In this document: one piece after another, positions 46,111 to 58,541 of the stretch
How the letters are laid out: each line of letters starts with the position of its first letter
Numbering within the stretch: the first letter of the stretch is position 1
Assembly (NCBI GenBank): GCA_963693315.1
Contig: OY856186.1
Coordinates: 373,989,663-374,053,662 of the forward strand
DNA length: 64,000 nucleotides
Reading direction: 5' to 3'
Source: Diogma glabrata
Taxonomy: Eukaryota > Arthropoda > Insecta > Diptera > Cylindrotomidae
The notes under the pieces: generated by a model
Database searches by the model: none
Told to the model about the DNA's origin: nothing
The model's input: only the letters and a program-made list of their open reading frames with translations
Position numbers and translations under genes: made by a program

Positions 46111-47100
46111 TTTGGTTGAGATCCCAATCATGTTGCTTCTTCGAATACTAATTGTCTTTGTTAAAAAGTTTTACATATTGAAGCCTTAAGTTCTGCCATT
46201 TAAGTTTTATTTTTCCCCAGGTTTGTTTTGTAAGCAAAAAAAAAATTATAGGCTAGTTAGACAAAGTCGTTTCTGATTTTCACTTTGGCGCTTTGATTAG
46301 CAAGAGAATTGAACGCTGCTATGGTTTGAAAAATATCGTTTATGTATCACTTTCTGCTCATATATAATGTTCTTGATTCTAAAACGAAAATCATCTAAAA
46401 TTTCCAGGATGTTTCTGATGGGTAAGATAGGTTTGCACATAATGTCATGATTTTCGTAGCATAAGTGAGCATTGAATCTAAAAGTGGTTTGCCGTGTGGT
46501 CCTTGCTGATCATGCACGATGTACAATAAAACAAACCAACTAACAAACAAAAGGTAAGTTTTACCTGAGCCAAAGTTCTTTGTAATCAATGATAACTGCA
46601 GTAACAAAATAATTCTTGTTAGTGGAAACTCCAATCATTTTAATCTTGGAGAATCTATTCAGGACTGAAACAGATTCAATGTTTTTCTTGTTTTTTTGCT
46701 TTATTTTATGCATCAGTTTGCCAAATGAGATATTTGACTTAATCCCAGCTCCATTTTGCATAGCATTGGGACAAACGAACAGGAATATTCAGGAAATAAT
46801 CTTCAGTAGAAGGTAAGAGGAGGAGTGTTTGCCACGAAACTCCTTTTTGGTTATTTAGGGTCTGCATTGATAGCGAACGAATCGGTCAAGACATGTGGTT
46901 CCACCTGGTAGCTAATACTCGAAGTTCCAGTTAAGGAACTGAGTTGTGATGGAACTGATGAGTTTATAAATTGTAATATTTTTTAATTTTTGATCTACAG
47001 GTTTGAAAACCCTGCATACTCCAGTTCCTGCTATTGACATACGAGTTAAAGTGAGATATTACACACCACTGACAATATCAGTGAGATATCACTAGACAAG
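46111..47100. other. Intron sequence, nothing recognised
   Basis: Short ORFs without domains; no repeat partner in the window was recognised. Confidence 0.35.
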
Positions 47101-47109
47101 TGTAATGAA

Positions 47110-49400
47110 CACTGTATATTCCTGATAGTAGAATCACTATCAGAAACATTAGAGAAATTGCGTACCTTGATATTTTCAATTTTCGACTAGCGCAGTCTGT
47201 GAATTCGACTAAGCCTTTCCTCTGCTGAGTGCAAATGCTGAATTGCACGCAAAAGTTTCACAAGAAGACGGTTTCAAATGAGCAAAGAATAGAAACTCTG
47301 ACGACCCCAAAAGTCTAAGGAACCAAAACCATCACATACACCAAAGCAAATTTAATAATTACATTTAATGAAATCAAGATGTTTCACTCACGCTACATTT
47401 TAGACTTGATCCAACTTTTCATGTTTTCTTCTTACTAGTCAATCATAGTGAATAATATGTAATAATTAATATAATAAAACATTGCGCCAGTGGCACAGTC
47501 GATTGTTGAACGCCATCGATATCAATATAATCAAATCAATATAAAAAATCGGTGCGCCAATGGTACCAGCGATTGTTAGTTAGTATCAATAATGTAGTAT
47601 ACTAAAAATATGTTGCGACAAATCGACAGGCGATTGTCGAACAATAATAATAAATCAATTTGATAGCCAACTTTTGTAACAATGAAAATGTTAATGCTAT
47701 ATCCACAAAGAAAACAAATAGATGATTGTTGAGTTTCGTTTTACAAATTTCATAGTTGAAATCAAATGTTCTGTTGGTCGTGATCAAACAAAAAAATATC
47801 GTTGGATCAAACGTCAACTATTCATAAAGGAATTATGACAATAGATGAAAAACTTTTCTTTCTATCGGATGTTACAAAAAAAAAATCAATTATAGACATA
47901 AAACAAACATACCATATGTCGTTCTACATTTAATCGAACATAAATGCAATGAAGATTTAATTTTAATTATCATTTGATCTTTCCCTTAGTAGAAGCTTAC
48001 TCATTTAACTATCCAATTTAAATTTTCGGATCTACGGATTCCCAATATTTTCAGCCTTTATTTGAAAACTTTTATTTCAACACATTAGACACAAAATATT
48101 TAGAAAGAATGAAATTAATTTTTTTATAATAATAAATAAATTTCATTTAACTTTTCTTTAAGTTGTTAAAAAATAAAAAAAATTCATCGTCGTCATCAAC
48201 AGCGCTCATATGAAATCAGCAGCATCATGCCTCAGACTTATTCTTACCCCCGTTCCACTCGGCAATCGGCTATCGCAACCAGTCAAACGATCGAGTTCCC
48301 ACGCTGTTATACTAGCAGATCGCAGAAAGATTTCTTTGTCCGAACTTCACACAAATGAAATAGTTTGCCGGAATCCATAATCTCAGGTGGCTTCAATCCG
48401 CAGAGGTTTAAAAAAAGCGTTCATCTTAAAAGGTATTTATGTGTTGTTGTGACAGATATTCTAAACCCTATAACACAACACTTTTTATTAAAAAAAAAAC
48501 AGTCCATCTTACATCACCTATTTTTTCAATACTCAACAAAAATATAGCAAAAACACCCAATAAATAAAAAAAACACCCAACAACAGTAGTAGATAAAATT
48601 TAAATATATTTACAGTTAGAGTTTTGCAGTCATCAATTAACAAATAAATTTTTTTTCTACTTCAAGCTACGAAAAAGCCCTTTTAATATAGAGTAAAATC
48701 TATGTAAAAGTGAAACTTTTTCTAACTAGTGACTGAAAATTTTTTTATCACTAGTGAGTGAAAAAAATAAGTTTCGGTGGTAGCCTACAGGTGGTTAAAA
48801 CCAAATATTTAAAAATAATAATTTTAAAAGTTATCTATAAAATTTCACTGATTACTAGAATAGACGCTGTCGCGTCACAAGCCGTCCAGTCACGCAAAAA
48901 GAGACGTTTCAACCACTAGTTGAAAAATCTACTATTTATTCAATTATATTCTTTTTTTAATTTTCACTTTTATCACTTTTTTGTTGTATTTGTATACACT
49001 TTTCAAAAAAATTTCACTAAACATTCAATTTGACAAAACAAACAAAGATCCATTTTCTAATTTTTTTTATTTTTTTTTATCTAGATAGATTAAAGTTTTC
49101 TAATTTCTGCACAAAAATTTCACTAAACACTCAAAATTGTTTCTAATTTTTTTTTATTTTATCACAACAGATTTGTTGCAACTATTTTAAACCAATAAAT
49201 AAAAAAAATAATAACTTAGAGTTTAGCGATTATTCAGGAACTGACAATAATGCACAATCGTACAAGTATATATTATGTGTCAAAAACTCAACGAAAGACA
49301 ACAAAAAGAATGAAAGAAAAAGAACCACTGAACTTACGATTCCAAATGAATATAACGTACGATAAGAATCATATCGACTGCGTCGAATCGGTGAAGTACC
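47110..49400. repeat. Dispersed element, copy 2 (partner 36713-37920)
   Basis: Starts near CTGATAGTAGAATCACTATC. About three sub-repeats of 55-60 bases around GCGCCA(G/A)TGG, CAGGCGATTGT and AATAATAATAAATC lie at 47480-47660. It ends near AAAGAACCACTGAACTTACG. It is longer than copy 1 because of unrelated insertions, including a piece at 48315-48440 (GCAGAAAGATTTCTTTGTCC) that also occurs at 30811-30955. No coding region supported. Confidence 0.6.
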
Positions 49401-50022
49401 AATTCACTAGCAAATTTTATTCTTCGTGCTTGCCTGCGCAGTGGGAAGTGTTTTTTCAAAAGTGTGCTTAGAGTGTCATCAAGGTGGGTGGTTTTGGAAC
49501 TCCGAAGCCTATATGTTGAACCCGAGTGATTTGTGTTGTAAAGTTCTCCAATTGTTTATTTAAAATTGTCTTGGTTCCATACTTTATTGAACCATATACT
49601 CTATTTAGTCTGTTGTTTGTTATTTTTGCTATCTTGAATTTATTACAACTCATCTGTGATTTTTTTGGAATGAGTGTTTAGCAATTTTGAGGTTGTATAA
49701 TATTTTTTTCTGGGTGTTGCTAATTTAACCACCAATATGCACCTGATTTAACCTGCAATATGCTCCTATGCTCCACAGGCTGTCTGTCGGCTGATGTTTT
49801 GGCTCGGTAGAATCTATTAACGTGGTTTCGTTAACGTGGTTTAGTTTCTGAAATATTTTTAGGTTTTTGTTGAACAGAGTGATATCCAGTACCTTGACCC
49901 TGATTATGTTACTAAAAGATTTTTCTAGAAATTATTATTTTATTAGTATCACATAAATTCCACGACCACGACTGAGGCAAGGATTTTTTTTCAGCTAATT
50001 TTATTTTTATGTTTTTTTTCAG

Positions 50023-50177
50023 ACGCAAGAAGGGCGATCACGTTTTTCTAGTCGCATTATACGAATGTGAAGAAGACTACGAGCTAGAAGATTTAGAACA
50101 GGATCGTCTATTTTGTAGTAAGCAAACATGGATTGGAACAAAACCAAATTGTCTCTCCGTCAAAACGGACGAAGACG
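50023..50177 (+). CDS. EGF/sushi gene, exon B (second half of sushi domain)
   Basis: Acceptor TTTTTTTTCAG and donor GACG|GTAAGC. The one leading base completes the codon left by exon A (phase 2), and the exon leaves in phase 1. It encodes FLVALYECEEDYELEDLE, FCSKQTWIGTKPNCLSV: three cysteines with the W-x-G and P-x-C pattern that ends a sushi/CCP domain. With the single cysteine of exon A this gives the canonical four. An acidic spacing between Cys2 and Cys3 replaces the more usual Gly-rich turn. Confidence 0.8.
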
Positions 50178-50179
50178 GT

Positions 50180-51217
50180 AAGCATAAATTATTATATAAA
50201 TTAACTCTGTAATTTCACATACTTTGTTTCAAATTAAAATTAAATACCAAAACCCTATAAACATAGATCTAACACCGCAATAAAAATAAAAGTAAAACAA
50301 GTAATCCCATAAACATATTCTATATATGTCAACGATAAAGGTTTATGTTCTTGTGTCACTGTCAATTAGGTTCCCTATAATAAAATGAAAACTATGTAAT
50401 AAAAATTCTAGACGCTGCAACTAATAGTTACAATTTTATTATGTAAATTCAAAACAGTGTCCGGAATCTCACGACTATTATCTTAGAGATATCTGTGCAT
50501 GATTTACTCTAAAATTAGATTTATCTTAGTTTGTATCATTTTTAGTTTTAAGATTTCTATTTTAAAATTCTACTTAAAATAGTTTTATGTATTTCTTTGA
50601 TCTCTTTCTTTAAGAAAATCGGGCACATCTCATTCAAAATATGAGCACAACCGATAATATTGTCATTCAATATTAAATTTAATTATTATTGGTTATATTT
50701 GTATAGTGGTGCATTTTGGTGATGCGTTTTGTCACGACTCACGTCAAAATCGTAGTTTTATGGTTGGGTTTAAACCTGTTGCAAGCTTAGATATTAACTA
50801 CAATGTAAATTTCAAAACTGGATTGTATTAACCCACAATTATTTTCTTGGTTATGAAAATATATTTTAATATGTTCCAATTATATAAAAATTCACATGCT
50901 CTTCCCATTTACAATAATTTATATACAGTGAAAATCAAAAATCTTTAAAATTTTGATTTTTCTTACCCACTTGTTTTATTGATCTCGATGAAGCAGATGA
51001 GAAAAAGAATTTCAATTACATTGTCGGTTATTAATTTTGATTGACATCAATCAATCTAATCAACAACCGTAGCCGATCCATTCAAATTTAAAAAACCTCT
51101 GAAGTAATAAAAACACTTAATGTTAATTTAATTTAAATTTTTTGAGTATGTTACAAATTACAATAATAACTTTTTAAAATTTTTTAATCCAAATCTTTTT
51201 TTCTGATTTTCTTTTAG
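50180..51217. other. Intron between exons B and C
   Basis: About 1.0 kb of AT-rich intron; no repeat or RNA gene recognised. A normal pyrimidine tract precedes the acceptor. Confidence 0.5.
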
Positions 51218-51640
51218 ATTACAACGAAAACGAAGATGAGATTTATGATGAGAACGAAGATAACGACGATCTAGCAACCGAAGGTGAAGAAGAAGATGTA
51301 GATGAAGGTGACGAGGAGTATAACGAAAATGATAACGAAGATAACGGCACCTTTTCCGAAGAAGAAGAGGATCCAAAAATAGAAGAACGAGTTGGAATAG
51401 ATAACAGCAATGATGTTGAGGAGCACTCAATAACACAAACGACTAAGATCACAGAGTATACAACGATAAGTCCAGAACGACATCATGAAAATGTACATAC
51501 ATTATCTTGTGGTCCAGACCTCGGTGGATGTGATCATGAATGTAAAAAAATTATAAAAAATGACGAGGAGCCAGGAAGCATTGTATGTTCATGTTATTCA
51601 GGTTTTTTACTAGATACATACGATGGGAGACGATGTCATG
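51218..51640 (+). CDS. EGF/sushi gene, exon C (acidic linker + EGF)
   Basis: Acceptor CTTTTAG and donor CATG|GTAAGT, phase 1 in and out. The first ~75 residues are dominated by Asp, Glu and Asn (NENEDEIYDENEDNDD, EEEEDPKIEE), followed by a Thr-rich piece (ITQTTKITEYTTISP) that could be O-glycosylated. Then comes one EGF-like module: SCGPDLGGCDHECKK..., VCSCYSGFLLDTYDGRRC, six cysteines. It joins exon D as C-H-D-I-N-E-C, the usual link between tandem calcium-binding EGF modules. The acidic stretch could bind calcium or matrix cations; this is inference. Confidence 0.85.
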
Positions 51641-52250
51641 GTAAGTTAGATTCAAAATTCGTAAAAATAGATTAATTTGCTTTTGCTATTTCAGTTTGAA
51701 AAATTTTAATTCGAAATGACATAGGTCAAAAAATTTGATTTAATAATTAATATAAATTTAAAGTTTTATGGTTTATGTGTGATGTTTTGAAATTTATGAT
51801 TTATGTTTTTTAATATATAAATTATTTTTAAGAAAACTGAACGAGATGTGAATATTGATTGTCAACATCTAGGTTAAATGATATAAGAGAATCGGTTTGT
51901 TTGAAAAGACGACGCTGATCGATTGGCTTAAAAAATGCTTCTGGTGCCCGTTGTTATTGGGCACCAAAGCAGCCACATTTAAAACAAAAAATATTAAAAA
52001 AGTTTTGGAGTTCGTCTACGTACAATTTCAATTGACGCTCTCTTTCTCTCCCGGTCTATGTCTCTCTCCCTGCCTCTCCCTCTAAGTACTGATTTTCAGA
52101 ACCGGTTGGTCAACGCATTTATCTGAGTCGTTTTTCTAATCATTAGCGTGACCCACCTAAATTCTGTTCTTAAAACGATGTGCAAAAACAAAAGCACGTA
52201 TAAACCCACCTAGGCAACTGTCACTGTGAGGCGTTATAGATTTAGTAACT
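51641..52250. other. Intron, start, nothing recognised
   Basis: Contains a pyrimidine-rich patch (CTCTCCCTGCCTCTCCCTCT; 52060-52081) but no coding or repeat feature I can support. Confidence 0.4.
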
Positions 52251-52257
52251 ATTGGAC

Positions 52258-52500
52258 CGTTAATTGGTGAGAACAAGGTAGTTCTTACATTTTTAAATAG
52301 CTTTGCAAGAACTTTAGTTACATCTGAGGCTTTCATGTTCTTTAGTTTGTTAATGGCGAAACCGTTTTCCTATACCATAAGGTAAAGTACAAAAATTTTC
52401 TCACTTGTCGGAAATATTGCTGGGATAAAGTGGACTGCATTCGTCTTATTTCTTATATTTTTTAAATGGAATTGATTTTTTGGTGCGTTGATTGCATTTG
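52258..52500 (-). pseudogene. Diverged RTE reverse-transcriptase relic
   Basis: Minus-strand translation gives AIFPTSEKIFVLYLMV, a stop, then AINKLKNMKASDVTKVLAKL, which parallels the RTE at 40754-43986 (AITPSTEEIFVPYPAIEEVE, AIKKLKNGKSPGFDG). Nucleotide words such as GCATTCGTC are also shared. Only about 80 residues are visible, all decayed. Confidence 0.55.
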
Positions 52501-52509
52501 TCTCACAGT

Positions 52510-53670
52510 TAACGCATGGAACCTATCACAATCGGTCCGTTATGCATCCATAAAAATGAAAGCTCGAAATTTTTAAATGATGCGGAGTTTGAAATTTTTA
52601 TGGAAAATAAAAATTGTTGTAAATAATATAAAATAGAAACAAACAATTAAAACATAAACAAATCCATTGCAAAGAAAAAGATTAGTCAGAATAAATTGGC
52701 AGTCAACCAAATCACGAGAGTCATCCACGATTAAATTTTTTTATTTTATTATTATTGTACGCACTTTTTGTTAATAAAAAATGATTGAAGTCATTATGAA
52801 ATTGTGATACAAATTACAAAAATAAGTTCGTTGGGATTGATGAATAGCTATTTTTGGCGTATGTTTAAAGCAACTGTTTTAAAATGATATGAATTTATTA
52901 GTTTTTATAATATTTTGAATTTATTAGTGATGAGCTGCTACTTGTTAGTGATGTAGGTTATTGTAGCCGTTCATGTTTAGCTCAAAAACAAACATTTTTC
53001 ATTTAAATCACTTACTGAAACTGATAATAAAGTGAACCTATAAAAACAAAGTGTTAATATATGTTTTTTGACGAGTCCGAAGAAAGTGATCCAATACATT
53101 GACCTACTGAGTCATAAAATTGGCAAAGATATTGTGTTATTAAAATAAGTTACATTTTGATATTAAATGCTTTCAAATTTCGTTCTGTACGTCACCTTTC
53201 ATTTTAAAGTTATAGATTCCATTCACATGAAATAAAATGTCAATAAATTAAAAAATTACGTAAACTTGACAGGTTTTTTAAACTTAGATATATTTTACAT
53301 ATTGGTTTGCAGTGAAATCACCGAGTCTTGAAAAAGAATGCGATCAAACCATCCAAGCAGCCGTTAGTACAATTTTTTTAACACAAGCTAGGCTTATTAA
53401 AAGGCTATCAACTTTTGTTCTCTAAAAGTGTTGGAATGCTTTACAAGAGTGAAAATTTAAAAGAACAAAACTAATGTTTATTTTAAATTTTATTGATATG
53501 TAAGTCATGCATGTATAATTATCATAAAAAAAGCATTCCAAACAAACCTTGCACCTTGCAACCGAGAACCTTGAGTTTCAGTATCAGATTGGACCCCCGT
53601 TGACTCGTTGTGAAAACTGACTCTGATCTAACAAAACTCGAAAGTTTTGATGTATAACTAGTCGACACTG
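52510..53670. other. Intron, nothing recognised
   Basis: AT-rich intron sequence with no supported feature. Confidence 0.35.
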
Positions 53671-53680
53671 ACAAACTAAG

Positions 53681-54885
53681 CATTTGACAAAGTTTGGCAC
53701 AAAAATCTCATATGCAAGTTGAGATGTTATGGTTTAGATGAGCCACTAATTTCCTGGATGCAAACTTTTATATCTGAGCGAAAATTTCGAGTCAATGTTG
53801 ACGGTATTTCATCGTATGTATTTTCGACTAATGCAGTAGTTCCTCAAGGTTCCGCTTTATCCCCAACTCTTTTTCTTATCTATTTTAATGACTTGTTGGG
53901 TTCAATAATTAATCCTATCCATAGTTTTGCTGATGATAGCACTCTACATGCATCTCATGTTGCACCTAGATTATATGCACCTTTAGCGGTTAATAACTGT
54001 AGATCAAATTTGATAGATTCACAGACGTTGATCTTAAAACTATATTTGATTGGGGTGTTGCTAACAGTGTTGAATTCAATACATCCAAAACACAAGTTTG
54101 TCAATTTTCAGGATTATCAACATCTAACCCTTTTCTATTGAAGTTTGATTCCAAGGATCTGATGGAGAAAGAGTCCGTGAAACTTCTAGGAGTTGAGGTT
54201 GAAAATAATATGAAGTGGTATTCTCATATTTTTAGCCTAGCAAAGAGCGCTGTTCAAAAATTGGAGTTTTTAAGACGATGTCGTAAGTTTTTCAGTGACG
54301 AACAGCTTCTTTTAATATACACATCTTTTAAACGCCCCTGCGTAGAATATTGTTCTTACATATAGGGTGGAGCATACTTATGTAGTTTGAAGTATCTTGT
54401 TTCTGTGCATCAGAGAGCAGTTAAATTAATTTGTAATTCAAATCTTACTAATGACCTTGATTCCTTGCAGCATAGAAGAAATGTTGCTGATTTCACTATT
54501 TTCTAAAAATATATCATGGATGAACGGGTTTCTGAAGAGATCAAATCGATTTTACCTAATTCTGCAAACCTATCGCGTCATACCAGAGCATTGGTAGCTC
54601 GCGGCCCATCCTTTAACGGTTCAAATAATTAGATGTAGAACTATAGCCTTCCAGCGCGAGTTTTTCAACAGAGTCTCTACATCTCTGGAATTCGTTACCT
54701 CGTGGGTTTTCCCTGATAACTTTAACCCTCAAAAGATCAAAGTCGGCGTTCATAAATTACTAAAAGAATCTAAATTCTCAATCGATTCTAATCCCTAGTT
54801 GGCATGGTATCTTTGGATATTCAGAGACGTTAATATATAATTAATTATATTAACACTAAACATGACTAAATTTCAATAAAAAAAA
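53681..54885 (+). pseudogene. CR1/Jockey-like LINE fragment, 5'-truncated
   Basis: Starts inside the RT palm (FDKVWHKNLICKLRCYGL), then VVPQGSALSPTLFLIYFNDL and the catalytic FADDSTLH. A frameshift near 54015 moves into a frame with FDWGVANSVEFNTSKTQVC, KLLGVEVENNMKW, LRRCRKFFSDEQLLLIY and LQHRRNVADFTIF, the usual thumb and C-terminal order of insect CR1/Jockey-type elements. A stop at 54364 and others follow. It ends in an A-rich tail (AATAAAAAAAATGG) at about 54885, where the satellite block starts. 5' truncation is typical of LINE insertion. Confidence 0.8.
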
Positions 54886-54892
54886 TGGAAAA

Positions 54893-56760
54893 ATTAAAAA
54901 AAAATTTTTTACCGGAAGTGAAAAACCGGAAGTTGGGATGCAGAACTGTTGTGAACCGCACTAAATGCTTATGTCCAAAGTTTCATCTACCTCGATTATC
55001 AGGTACAGATGTTATTGAGCTTTCAAAAATACAGATGTATGAGAACCCCCCACCACTTTGTTCACTATCGCTCAAAAACTAATCAGTTTCTTGCCATACA
55101 TGTTTGCATTTTTCTCCAAAGTGTCATCAAAATTCGTTTACGAACGAATGCTGTGCGCTCCCAACAAACACTGAAAAAATGGTGACACAGTAAACAGGTG
55201 TTCGGGCGGCCCCGTACCACTAATCCCAATATTCTCCAAAAACCAATCAGTTCTCTGTCATTTAAGTTTCCATCTTTTTTCAAAGTGTCATTAGAATTGA
55301 TAAATGAATGAAGTCTGTATTCTCCTAACAAACTTTAAAAACAAAGTGTGAAAAGTCAGCCGTTGTATGGTAGACCCCCCGCCACTTTGTTCAATGTGTC
55401 CCAAAAGATTATTGTTTACTTCTCACACTAATTAGACCCTTTTCCAAAAGTTTCATCATAATCACTTCACTATTGTAGGCTGTAGTGTGCATAAACACAC
55501 TGAAAAAAATTGAAAATTTACAAAAAAATTTTTTTACCGGAATTGAAAAACCGGAAGTAGGGATGCAGAACTATTGTGAACCGTACTAAATGCTCATGTA
55601 CCAAGTTTCATCCAATTCGATTATCAGGTACAGATGTTATTGAGCTTTAAAAAAAACAGGTGTTTGGGACACCACCACCACTTTGTTCACTATCGCTCAA
55701 AAACTCATCAGTTCCTTGCCATACATGTTTGCATCTTTTTCCAAAGTGTCATGAAGATTCGTTCACGAACAAATGCTGTGTGCTCCCAACAAACATTGAA
55801 AAAGTGTGACAATTCGGGAGGACCCCCAACACTTATTCCAATATTGTCCAAAAACCAATCAGTTTTTTGTTATTTAAGTCTCCATCTTTTTTCAAAGTGT
55901 CATTAAAATTGATAAATGAATGAAGTCTGTATGCTCCCAAAAAACTTAAAAAACAAAGTGTGAAAAGTAGGAAATTTGTATGGTAGACCCCCCGCCACTT
56001 TGATCAATGTGCCCCAAAAGATGAAAATTATCTTTTTACACTAATTGGACCCTTTTCCAAAAGTTTCATCATAATCACTTCGTTATTGTAGGCTGTAGTG
56101 TGCATAAAGACACTGAAAAAACTTCAAAAAAGTACAAAAAAAATTTTATACCGGAAGTGAAAAACCGGAAGTTGGGATGCAGAACTATTGTGAACCGTAC
56201 TAAATACGTATGTACCAAGTTTCATCCAATTCAATTATCAGGTACAGATGTTATAGAGCTTTCAAAAAACAGGTGCTCCAGGGACCCCACACAATTTTTT
56301 TCACTATCACTCAAAAACTCATCAGTTCCTTGTCATACAAGTTTGCATCTTTTTCCAAAGTGTCATCAAAATTCATTCACGAAAGAATGTTTTATGCTCC
56401 CAAACAAACATAAAAACATTGTGAAAAAAACCACCTGTTGTATGATGGACCCCCAACCCTCTATCCACTGCACTCCAAAACCTCATAAAATCTTTCTCAT
56501 GTTACTTGAAAGCTTTTACCAACGTTTCATGAAAATCGATCGGTAATTGTAGGCTACAGTAGGGATAAACACATAGAAAAAAAACTTTTTAACTGGAAGT
56601 GACAAACCGGAAGTTGGTATGCAGAAATTTTGGAAACTGTACTAAAACCTTATATAGTAAGTTTCAATAAGATCATAATCCGGAATTAGAAGTTATTGGA
56701 GATTTAAACTTAGAGGTGTTCGGGAGACCCCCCCGCCATTTTGTCCAAGTTTGAAATGGA
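54893..56760 (+). repeat. 'ACCGGAAGT' family, tandem block of ~3.4 units
   Basis: Unit starts lie at about 54910, 55540, 56151 and 56590, so the period is ~615-630 bases with a shorter last unit. Each has TACCGGAAGTGAAAAACCGG, ATGCAGAACT(G/A)TTGTGAACC, CCACTTTGTTCACTATCGCT and TAGGCTGTAGTGTGCATAAA. The same unit occurs as single copies elsewhere in the window on both strands, so this is a dispersed satellite. Small frames within it are not supported as genes. Confidence 0.9.
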
Positions 56761-56894
56761 TCCAGATCTTCCATTTTCAAGTGAACCTGAAGCATTTGCC
56801 AAAGTTTCATCAAGATCCTATGCAGAAAGTACACGCACCCACTAATGGTCCATCGACTGAGAAACACTGAACTAGTGTGTCTCTGATGAGTGTG

Positions 56895-57142
56895 ATAATA
56901 ACTCAAAACTTATTTTCTTTTCTCTTTCTATTTCTCTTTAAAATACATCTATTTTAGATAATTTTTAAGGCGATGTCGAACGAAGATCTCCAAAACAAGA
57001 TGATTGAGTTAATATGAAAAACTGTCAAGACTAATATTTCTCTTGTTGCAATATTCGCGCTGCCAACAAAAAATAATAATAATCATTGAACTTAAAAATT
57101 TAAATTATTTATAAGTTTTATTAACAGATGGAGTCGTTTACA
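56895..57142 (-). repeat. 3' LTR of the decayed Gypsy element
   Basis: Matches 60740-61004 over most of its length. The outer edge (ATAATAACTCAA) is a best estimate because the flanking sequence gives no matching duplication. Confidence 0.75.
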
Positions 57143-57171
57143 CGCGGCCATCCTGATAAATAAGATTGACC

Positions 57172-58448
57172 TCAATCTTCATCTGAACTTGTAAGTTCAA
57201 ACTCCTCATCCGATGCAACAACTAAACGCAGTTGATCTGAAAGAACAACTCCTTTATATCTTCTTCTACCATCAACAACTGCAGGATCCTCAACTCGATT
57301 CCTATCGCCAAACAAAACATCAGTTATGACATAAGGCCATATAAAACGTCGATTTAATTTCTTGCTATCTCCTGTAGCAGGCGGTTCACAGTAAACTACC
57401 ACCTTGTCACCAACTTTGTATGCCTTTGGTGTTCTAAATTTTAAATCAAATCTTTTCTTTTGTTGATCTTGATTAGTTTTAATTTTCCTCGATGGTTCTT
57501 CTCTCATCTCTTCTCTGGTTTCCGTATTAAAATCCCTATTTAATGAAAACTCATCCAATAGTTGGATCGTTAGTTTATCCCCAGATATTGGTTTTGGAGA
57601 TAATCCAAAAATTAATTAATTCGGTGACTTATGAGCAGCGTTGGTTAAAAACACTGTTTTTTTTAAAAAAAACAAAAAAAACTGTTTTTTTTGTTTAAAA
57701 CGCGTTTTTTATTGTTTAAAACAGTTTTTTTTGTTTTTTTTGTGTTTTTTTTGTTTTTTTTTGTGTTTTTTTTGTTTTGAATATGTTTTATGCTACGAAT
57801 ATTCGTTTTTGTTGGTTTTAAATGAAAATATGTAATTGGAGTGAATAAACTCCAAAGAAATTAAGTATCCTAAATATTCTCAGATTATCAAAGATTTTCA
57901 AGATTTCCATGATTCTCTAGATTATCTGAAAATTTTTTTAAATTTTAATGACGTTTAAGGTGCTAAAAGGCTTCTTAAGATTATCAAATGTATTAAAAAC
58001 GGTAAAACACGACTGTGCACAACAGTTATATTGAATAGCAAATAAGCAGCATTGCAATATTAAAAAAAAACAATTTTTGTTTAAAACATTGTTTTTTTTA
58101 AAAAAAACAATTTGTTTTAAACACTGTTTTAAACAGTGTTTAAAACAAAAGTGTTTAAAACAAACCAACTCTGCTTATGAGTGACGGAGTGTGGCAAATT
58201 GTTCAATGCACACTGATCTTTCATTAGATGATCTTCCCATTTCTCATGATGTGAATCGCGGTTCTTAATGCGTGTAGTAAAGTGCAATTATAACGCTCCA
58301 CCTGTCCATTTGCTCTCGGTGTTGCGGTTGCGGTTTTGACATGAACAATGTGATTGTTTTTACAAAATAGCTCAAACTTCTTTGATGTAAATCCAGTTCC
58401 GCGTCGGCATTCCAAAAATATTCGCATATTCTCCTCAATTGGTTTCAT
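57172..58448 (-). pseudogene. Integrase core and tail, split by a hAT MITE
   Basis: Upstream part (58448-58224) has RRGTGFTSKKFELF and ATATPRANGQVERYN, the second Asp region (here Gly-Thr-Gly in place of the catalytic Asp, so mutated) and the catalytic Glu in GQVER. The MITE at 57636-58173 interrupts the frame, which resumes at 57558-57172 with SRKIKTNQDQQKKRFDLKF, KAYKVGDKVVVYCEP and an acidic end (FELTSSDED). The tail resembles the C-terminal region of Gypsy integrases. Inactive. Confidence 0.75.
57636..58173. mobile_element. Non-autonomous hAT MITE, 538 bp, 8-bp TSD
   Basis: CTTATGAG is present immediately left (57628-57635) and right (58174-58181), an exact 8-bp TSD as made by hAT transposases. 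Ends are CAGCGTTGG and CCAACTCTG, imperfect inverted repeats starting CAG. The interior is built of GTTTAAAACA and T8/A8 words (AAAACACTGTTTTTTTTAAA, AAACAGTGTTTAAAACA), giving strong self-complementarity at both ends. No transposase. It sits in the integrase of the decayed Gypsy element, so it is the later insertion. Confidence 0.92.
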
Positions 58449-58541
58449 TACAAATCACGACGGTGTGTCCTTCACTGCCTTGGTTCAAACATATTTGGTA
58501 AATGCGTCGATGAATACTAAAACATAAGAATGATTACGATT

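Noticed and set aside
54885..56546. Similar small proteins repeated in the satellite block
   Set aside because: The similarity follows from the tandem repeat; frames are short, vary in start and lack any domain, and single copies elsewhere are interrupted.
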